Shown here: positions 57,785 to 64,000 of the stretch, piece after piece
Position numbering within the stretch: position 1 is the stretch's first letter
Layout: each line of letters starts with the position of its first letter
Notes under the pieces: generated by a model
Database searches by the model: none
Told to the model about the DNA's origin: nothing
What the model saw: only the letters and a program-made list of their open reading frames with translations
Position numbers and translations under genes: made by a program
NCBI GenBank assembly: GCA_018907035.1
Contig: JACCIC010000017.1
Span: forward strand, 310,001-374,000
Direction of reading: 5' to 3'
Length of the DNA: 64,000 bases
Origin: Sycobia sp. Sy_11
Lineage: Eukaryota > Arthropoda > Insecta > Hymenoptera > Epichrysomallidae

Positions 57785-58772
57785 TTTGCCGGAAACGATA
57801 AATGCAGTGATCGGTCGGATTTCTGGTGTAAGTGCTACTTGCCAGTAGCCACTATTTAAATCAATTGTAGATAAGTATCTAGCATCTCACAACACATCTA
57901 AAATTGCATTTATTTGCGGTAACGGATATGCGTCTTTTTTGGTGACTTTCTTAATTTTTCGAACGTCGACGCAAAAATGATCTTCTCCGTTTTTCTTTTT
58001 AACTATGACAATCGGTGAGCTCTGAGGGCTACTAGACGGTTGAATCACCCCTTCTTCCAACATTTTATCGACTTCCGAATTTATGATATTTTGCATTATC
58101 GGACTTCTTGGTTGATATTTTTGTTTGAATGGATTATTTTCTTCCAAAACAATTTTATGTTGCAATAACGGTATTGGACCTTTTATATTTTCTAATTTTT
58201 TCTTTTCTTTTGAAATCAATTCATCTAATATTATTTTTTCATTTGTTTTTAGTACATTAAACCAACGTCTTCGATTTATAAATATGTTCATTAGTTGCAT
58301 TTTTGGTTTGAGAAATAATTCGATGATTTATCGAATTTCGGTATTTAATTTTCTTAATGCATCCATTCCGACAAACATTGGTTGATTTAACGTATCTGAT
58401 ACCAAGAAATCTTGTAAAAGTCTTTAGCCTTGCTTATATATAGATCCCGAAATTAAATCACCTAATTTTGCTTCGGAACCGTCGGCTAATACAGCTATTC
58501 TATTACTTGCTTTATTTCGAAAACCATGACGTAAACAGACTTCGGATAACTGTTTGTTTGCGTACGGATCCTGTATCGATAAATGCATTTATTTTACAAT
58601 CACCTATCATTACCTCAGTAAATAATCTATTATCTAATTCGTAATTTGTCTTAGAGCCTGACGTGCTGCATTGCAGGACCGGCCCGTTTTCCATTTCCCG
58701 ATTCATGACACTTGTAGTCTCGGGTGAAAACTCCGTCCTGGCCACAGTATGAAAAGAATAGTTTTGGTTCAT
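57785..58772 (-). pseudogene. gypsy protease and RT N-terminal part (minus)
   Basis: 58772-58512 carries a protease segment with intact triad INAFIDTGS. 58300-57887 carries the RT start (IPLLQHKIVLEE, IVIVKKKNGEDHFCVDVRK, KDAYPLPQINAIL), with the next RT block to about 57785 just after it. The two parts lie in different frames. The coding sequence stops at the mariner, and the YxDD box is absent from the window, so RT is truncated. Confidence 0.7.
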
Positions 58773-58800
58773 GTGTGCATTTAAATCTATGATGACCGCG

Positions 58801-59480
58801 CTCTATCGTATATAAATGCAACATTATGTTTTGACGGTGTGTTTGTTCTATCTATCTCTCTCTTATTTAGGTGTATAAAGTTCTAGGATGAGTCGACACA
58901 TATTTTTGTTTCCATGTTCCACGATTTATCGACACTTAACTATTATTTTGCGATAGTCTAGATGTATTAATTGGTGGAGCGCCTTGTCATTAATACATCG
59001 TTAATTTTATCTCTGACAAAGGAGCGCCTTTTCTCAGAGATAAAATCTGAATTTTTTACAGATAAATGGAATGCCTTACGGAGTTTAATATATTATTCCG
59101 AGGTGCATTTCGTTAATAATATATTTTCTAATTCTATTTCTGACAAAGAAGCATCTTTACTCAAAACTTTCGTTGGCCTTCTCGAATGTCGCTCGGTGCA
59201 GTATTTCTTGTTAGCAAGGAAGCGCCCTTTCCTAGACAAGAATTCCTTTTTTCTTGTTCAAGAGTTTGCACCGCGAGACGACGGGTTGGTCGGTCGAATT
59301 TTGCTGTTTCCCTTTCTTCACTTGGGACACTTCCTCAGCAAGTGCCGAGAATGAACAGGACTCTATCGAAAAATAACGCACTTTTATACAAAAGAAAAAT
59401 ACGTCATTTCTTTTTAAATTATAATTTTGTCGGTTCTTATTGGTCATTTATTTATTTATTGCCCACTGTTAGTACCTAGC
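58801..59480 (-). repeat. LTR-like region with array of hairpins (locus C)
   Basis: On the minus strand a tgtataaaag box (59391-59400) precedes the array. Hairpins by + coordinates: CACTTG 59319-59324 with CAAGTG 59339-59344; CTTGT 59207-59211 with ACAAG 59236-59240; AATATATTATT 59087-59097 with AATAATATATT 59115-59125 (11 bp perfect); TTTTATCTCTGA 59005-59016 with TCAGAGATAAAA 59034-59045 (12 bp perfect) around AAAGG-AGCG-CCTTT; GATGTATTAAT 58961-58971 with ATTAATACATC 58989-58999 (11 bp perfect). TATA box, first hairpin and flanks (cggcact, agtg, aaggg) match locus A at 16.93-17.01 kb. Confidence 0.55.
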
Positions 59481-59541
59481 TATATTATTATATATATATA
59501 TAAATTAATATAGTGAATGATAATGTGTAAATAAATGAATA

Positions 59542-59862
59542 TTATGTAATATAATGTAATAAATGAAAATCATTTGAATTAATTTTATGTTTATTAACGA
59601 TGTAATGTTCAGATAATCCTGTTGTAGTTTTATTGTACTCTATAGATTTGACATGTTCATGAATTCTTTTTTGAATTGAACGGCCTGTTTGGCCAATGTA
59701 GATTGCATCGCAATCTTTAGAAGAAATTTTGTAAACTTCACTTTTTTTAGAATTATCGATTTTACCTTTATTATTTACTAGCAAAGTTTTTAAAGTCGTT
59801 TTATTTGTACTAATTGTTTTAATATCTAGTTTCTTCAAATAATTACAAATTTCATTACTCAT
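59542..59862 (-). pseudogene. GIY-YIG endonuclease domain of the Penelope-like element
   Basis: A 106-residue open stretch with AIYIGQTGRSIQKRIHEH, the GIY-YIG core (first Gly replaced by Ala) and the conserved Arg in the following helix. It corresponds to the C-terminal domain that nicks target DNA for insertion. Downstream Glu and Asn positions cannot be judged by eye. The domain itself is open, although upstream RT frames are broken. Confidence 0.75.
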
Positions 59863-60416
59863 AGAAGGTACATAATTTATAAAAGAATAACGGTCATTCG
59901 TTAGTTTTGGGATGTATAAAAGTATTTTTGTAGTAGTTTACTAAATTAACGAATCTATAATAGTTTCACTAAATCCATTATTTTGAGCTAATATTTTTAA
60001 TGTGTTCATTTCCTTTAAGAAACGTGTCTCATTTAAGGGGACTGTTAGTAATCTATGAATATAAGAATTAAATGCACTACTAATTTTTATATTAAACGAT
60101 TGATTAGAATTAAAGAAAACTAAGGTATCTGTAGTTGTATTTTTTCTAAAGATGTCAAATTCAAATATTTTCTTATTTCTGATTATTGTTAAAATGCAAA
60201 AAATTTAAATTATTTGCAACTTCTAGCTCATACGTAAATTTAATGGTTGTATGGAAAGAATTAATATGTGATAGAAAAGGAATTAGTTGTCTTTCCGAAC
60301 CTGATCAAACACAAAAGACATCATCAACATCATCAACGTGACATGACCAGTGGAAAATATTTTTTGTTAAAGATTTATTGAGGAACAAATTATATTCAAA
60401 ATCTTCCATAGAAATT

Positions 60417-60872
60417 TTACTCAAAAGAGGTGAAAGGGGTGAACCGATAGAAACCTTTTAATTGTAAATAATACTTATTGTTAAACATAAAATAACTTTG
60501 TTTAATACATATATCAACCATTGTTAAAACTTCTTTTTTAATAGTAACAGTTAGTTTAATATTTTGGTCTAATTTGTTCATAATTAGATTGAATAAATAA
60601 TCAGTGGGTATCGAAGGAAACAAATTTCCTTCGTCAGAAGAAACTAGTTTTGTATTTAAAGGTAATTCTATGTCTTTAATGTTATTAATTAAATCTGAAG
60701 AATTTTTTATATCAAATTTAGGATGAAATTCTAACAGTGTAGGTAAAATAGTATTAAGTTTTTTACATAATAGATAAGAAGTTGCATTAATATATGAAAC
60801 TACTGGGCGCATGGGAACATCTTTTTTATGTATGTTTGGCAAAGAATATAAAATAGGTGTCAGGAGGTTCAT
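60417..60872 (-). pseudogene. Reverse transcriptase fragment of the Penelope-like element
   Basis: A 151-residue open stretch with LYSLPNIHKKDVPMRPVVS (the LPKIHK-P-RPIV motif) and KLVSSDEGNLFPSIPTD, where the usual SFD-x-x-x-L-F-T-N-I-P reads SSDEGNLFPSIP. The catalytic block lies further on in another frame near 60.33 kb. Confidence 0.75.
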
Positions 60873-61855
60873 TGAAGTTAAAAAATATTTTTCAGTGTTA
60901 TTGAATAATGTACAAGATTTTAATAAATTTTTTATATCAGATTGGAAAATATTTGTTGGATCTTTTTTTAAACAAGAAAAATTATTATTATTTATTAAAG
61001 CTAGTATTTTGTCTAAATAATCTTGGTTGTGTAAAATAGTAATAGAATTACCTTTATCTGCTTTACAAATTATTAAATTTTTTGATTTTAATTTACATTT
61101 AATAGAGTTGATTAATTTTAATTCTTTATAATTGTTTCCGTTAAGAAAGCTTGTTTTTTAGTGACAATAGTTTCTGCAATATTATATGTATGTTTTTTAT
61201 ACGCAAGGTAATGGTTTAATTCATAGTTGTTGCTATTATTATTAATTTCTTATTATTAATATTATTGAAATTAGTATTATTGAAATTATTTGATTTAATA
61301 ATGTTATTAGATTTTAATGAGTTTAAAGTTAAATCGGTGTTGACTATTAAGTTACATAAATCTTTTTTATTATTACAATATGGAGAGTACTTTAAACCTT
61401 TATTTAATAAATTCAATTCTTCTGAAGAGAAATTAACGTTAGAATAATTAATGACTCTATCGAAAAAAATTTTTTTATCATTACAGGTTTTTTCAATGGT
61501 ATTTATTCTATAAGAAAGCGTATTAAGATTAGTTTTATTCGCTAGATTACTTGATTTAAGAGGATTTCTTCTATGTGGATGATGGTCTTAAAGGTGTATC
61601 CTGTTGATATCTTGAAAATAATTTAATTTCTTGAGATGGTGTTGATAATGATTAAACGATATTATTTGAGCCTTGATTATAGCATCGAAATCCAACAGAT
61701 CGAATTCAATATTATTATAGTGTATAGAAAGTTGTGTATGGATAAGTTTTAGATGTTGTCTCAAATAATTTCTTCTAATATACCACTTCTTATTTTCTTG
61801 AGTGATCCAAAAATTGTATGCAAACTTAATGGTTTTTTCAGCTTGGGCAGATTTG

Positions 61856-62108
61856 CTTATGGTCGATGACTCATGGTCTGACTGAGCAGCACTTCACTTC
61901 TTAGGAGGAATTGAAGAAATGGGTCGCTTCGTGGATCGCCTTAAAAGACGAGCAGTTTTTTAGACAGAGTATCCAATTGGTGCCCAAAAGATGTTCAAAA
62001 ATATTAGAAAGTGATGGACAATATTTTGAATGACATTATTTGTATCTGTTTTTTACAATAAAGTCTTATTTCTTTATAAAAAAAACGGCGGAAACTTATT
62101 TGTACATC
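61856..62108 (+). pseudogene. Mariner 3' end fragment
   Basis: Encodes MTHGLTEQHFTS, then EELKKWVASWIALKDEQFF and a C-terminal end (KILESDGQYFE), followed by aataaag and a terminal repeat ending before TA at 62109. Same family as the element at 50.83-51.78 kb. The rest of the element is absent. Confidence 0.7.
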
Positions 62109-62139
62109 TAATATTTCGACGTTCAGGAAAATTCTATTT

Positions 62140-62815
62140 CATCGTCATGGTCAATTGTAATGGGATGTGGGGGCGTCATTTCCTTTTTTTGTATGGTGGT
62201 ATTGGGGATATGTCTTTAGTGATTGGTGTACTGATCACGTGATTCTACTCCTATCTCATCTACTAGCTAGCTCTGGAATCGTGTTCATAGAGATTCTAGG
62301 GTGGACACCACTCTCCTTATTTGTTTCGGACACCAATCATCTTATTCGTTTCCCGATGAATGTCTGTTAGGGCCTCGATGTGTGCAGTTTATGATTATTA
62401 CATCGTCTTTTCCTTATTTGAAGCAGAGCAACCTGCAATTTTCGGAGCAACGATCGGTCCAATGTCCAGGCATGTTACATATCCAGCATGGCATCTTGTC
62501 CGATCTAGGATTACTTTTTTTGGATGCTTGATTGCCAAAAAATCGGCATGTTCCTCGATGCTGTATGTCATGGCTAATTAATCGATCTAGTCGATCTCTT
62601 GATTGTGATCGTGGATACTCATCTCAATCTTCGGTGTCTCGCTATGGTGTATATGTATGTTCGAGGCTTTGTTGTGAAAATCAGATATTGTATCGAAGTA
62701 AAGGGTTTCTATTTCTTTTCGATGGCGGGTGTAAGGGATTATTAGTTGGTCTCGAGGTCGCATTATATCGGCATCTCCCCATCCTGCTGGAATGTAGAAA
62801 TGTAAATGTCTAAAC
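62140..62815 (-). pseudogene. gag-like fragment with zinc knuckle, minus strand
   Basis: The minus strand near 62447-62490 encodes CWICNMPGHWTDRC (C-x2-C-x4-H-x4-C), a retroelement nucleocapsid zinc knuckle, preceded by KKSNPRSDKMP and, further upstream, an Arg/Ser/Asp-rich stretch (PRSQSRDR). A stop follows shortly. It may be the gag of the minus gypsy whose pol starts at 58.77 kb, split from it by the Penelope-like insertion. That link is inference. Confidence 0.45.
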
Positions 62816-62849
62816 AGTAGCTTTTCTTCTTTAGAATAACTCGTCGATA

Positions 62850-63830
62850 GTAAGCTATCTCAATTAGATAAAAAAAGTCCAAGAAAAGTTTCGATCAGTC
62901 CCTAGGAACTTTAGAGAGAAAAATGAGTCTCTGGTTACTCAAGCCCCAAATCTTAGCGCCGTATCATCTGAACTCAAGACAATCGAACATTTTCTAAACT
63001 CTTTGACAAATACTAACATTGAACTTCAAAAAACCCAAAACGAGCACACCCTTGCTCTGAACCTATTATCTAATAGGGAACACCCTATATTAGATCAGGA
63101 ACCAGTAACACTGCTTGAAGAATTCAAACACTAATGTCCACTCATATCACAGAAGCTAAATGAATTGACAGTATGACAGCAATATTTACCTTCTGATCTA
63201 ATCCTAGGAGGATTCCAAGACACGGATCAGATAGATGTAGAAACCCTAGCCTATCATCTCCTCAAAGTACTTAAGCCCAATATTACCCAAGACAATATTA
63301 TATCTGTCCGTATATTGAGTCCTTCGAGGAGCATTAACCAAAGTACCTCAGCTTCCAGGTAGTCAATGGATCCCAACACAGACGCAGAAACCTCTCAAAC
63401 CATTCAAACCCCTCAAAAACAGACTTCAACACAATCAATTTCCGTGGTCCCTGCCCATAATCCTCAATCAAGACCTCTATTTGTAACATTATTTTCACAT
63501 GCACTCCAAATGAAACTCATAAGTCAAAAATCAGACGTAGACGTGTCTTGAGCACTTTTATTGAACCTTCAACACTAGGCCCCCTACCACTCTCGGTTTA
63601 TATCTCATCTTCCTATTACAACCTTAATGAATTTCTGCCTTCCTGCACATGTAAACTTCTTATATTAGCGCGTGAAAAATATCGTTCTGCAAATAACACC
63701 TTCTTGATCTTCATACGTCATGGACAAATATTGGTCAGGGGGGGAAAAGGAGCATACCCCTACACGAATTACCTCCGAACAGGACTTAATGATTTTTTAT
63801 CTACAGCCCCCACTGAACTCAATAAATAAT
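62850..63830 (+). pseudogene. LINE ORF1, decayed
   Basis: + strand frames give a coiled-coil-like N-terminal part (ELKTIEHFLNSLTNTNIEL; EHTLALNLLSNREH), then LILGGFQDTDQIDVETLAYH and VRILSPSRSINQS, then RPLFVTLFSHALQMKLIS, then LLILAREKYRSANNTFLIFI and HGQILVRGGKGAYPYTNYLR. The order (coiled coil, GV/GF-P-x-x-x-x-E, R-I-x, L-x-x-A-R-x-K, W/I-x-x-G-x-I-x-V-R) matches the RNA-binding ORF1 of CR1/Daphne/I-type insect LINEs. At least three stops or frameshifts. Confidence 0.65.
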
Positions 63831-64000
63831 CCCTGTAGAAACTTTCTCGTTCCTGATCTCCCCCCCGTTTTACGTGTAAATCCTAAAAATCATCTTAATC
63901 GCACTCATGAAAATCACTTCAACATCAACTCACTAATTAGACACATCGAGCTAGAAAGGCACCATCTTTCCTCACTTCCACCTTTCCATATAATAGCTGT
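63831..64000 (+). pseudogene. Start of LINE ORF2 (endonuclease), cut by window end
   Basis: Follows the ORF1 remnant. The last bases encode FNINSLIRHIELERHHLSSL and PPFHIIAV, the N-terminal beta strand of an APE-type endonuclease (N-x-N-S-L ... D/H-I-I-A-V-S-E-T). The domain continues beyond the window. Confidence 0.55.

Larger units (their letters stand above)
53968..58800 (-). mobile_element. Decayed minus-strand gypsy element, interrupted by a mariner
   Basis: Reading from high to low coordinates: protease, RT (N-terminal half), nested mariner (56.68-57.78 kb), RNase H/integrase linker, integrase, GPY/F-type module, then an extra downstream frame ending near 54.04 kb. A purine tract (GAAGAAGGGGGAAA on the minus strand, about 53968-53985) could be the polypurine tract. 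The lineage is that of the 20.3-22.6 kb relic. A hairpin-array LTR sits upstream at 58.9-59.4 kb, but whether it belongs to this element is uncertain. Confidence 0.7.
59482..61850 (-). mobile_element. Penelope-like retroelement, minus strand, decayed
   Basis: Minus strand, 5' to 3': an N-terminal region (KTIKFAYNFWITQENKKWYI near 61.8 kb; NLLNKGLKYSPYCNNKKDL near 61.4 kb), reverse transcriptase (LTPILYSLPNIHKKDVPMRP and NTKLVSSDEGNLFPSIPTDY, 60.87-60.42 kb), the RT catalytic box region (HVDDVDDVFCV near 60.33 kb, duplicated or shifted) followed by FLSHINSFHTTIKFTYELE, then a GIY-YIG endonuclease (YKISSKDCDAIYIGQTGRS, 59.86-59.54 kb). RT plus C-terminal GIY-YIG is diagnostic of Penelope-like elements. 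Several stops and frame changes show it is dead. No hammerhead-like terminal repeat was found next to it. Confidence 0.8.

Overview
The window is a piece of an AT-rich animal nuclear genome, most likely an insect and probably a hymenopteran such as an ant. The reasons are spliced host exons, many mariner (DD34D) elements, Ty3/gypsy, R1-like and Penelope-like retroelements, long (AT)n and (GA)n microsatellites, and no bacterial gene organisation. The taxonomic placement is inference.

The only host gene I can support is a fumarylacetoacetate hydrolase domain protein of the FAHD2 type on the + strand. Two consecutive coding exons are visible, at 18377-18538 and 52176-52392. They have matching splice phases and join into one continuous N-terminal protein segment, so they flank an intron of about 33.6 kb. 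The first coding exon (start codon) and the catalytic exons were not found in the window. Almost everything else is transposon sequence, and much of the middle of the window lies inside this intron.

Layout. 1-2.6 kb: AT-rich, with a long inverted repeat and small hairpins. 3.4-12.6 kb: foldback-type repeats, a direct 208-bp repeat, a hammerhead-like Penelope-related foldback (5.5-6.0 kb) and a long inverted repeat carrying a tRNA-like motif (7.86-11.35 kb). 12.8-15.6 kb: a copia-like LTR and a decayed unknown gene with leucine-rich-repeat-like stretches on the minus strand. 15.6-16.6 kb: an R1-like LINE remnant. 16.7-17.7 kb: an LTR-like region made of consecutive hairpins. 18.7-19.3 kb: a second hammerhead-like repeat and a near-perfect 144-bp palindrome. 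19.5-23.9 kb: decayed gypsy pieces of two lineages joined together. 24.3-25.4 kb: a possible solo LTR. 27.6-28.9 kb: a nearly intact mariner. 29.72-39.09 kb: a full-length gypsy element with both LTRs. 39.3-41.55 kb: two inverted copies of another hairpin-array repeat. 41.8-50.0 kb: several mariner relics, including an internally deleted sister of the 27.6 kb copy. 50.2-51.8 kb: a LINE fragment and another mariner. 53.9-58.8 kb: a decayed minus-strand gypsy with a nested mariner. 58.9-59.4 kb: another hairpin-array LTR. 59.5-61.85 kb: a Penelope-like element on the minus strand. 62.1-62.8 kb: a gag-like zinc-knuckle fragment. 62.85-64.0 kb: the ORF1 and start of ORF2 of a LINE.

The most unusual signal is the set of hairpin-array repeats at about 17.0, 39.5/41.3 and 59.1 kb. 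Each is a row of hairpins whose outer stems differ completely in sequence yet still pair, around a related GC-rich inner module. Homologous hairpins in different copies show compensatory changes.
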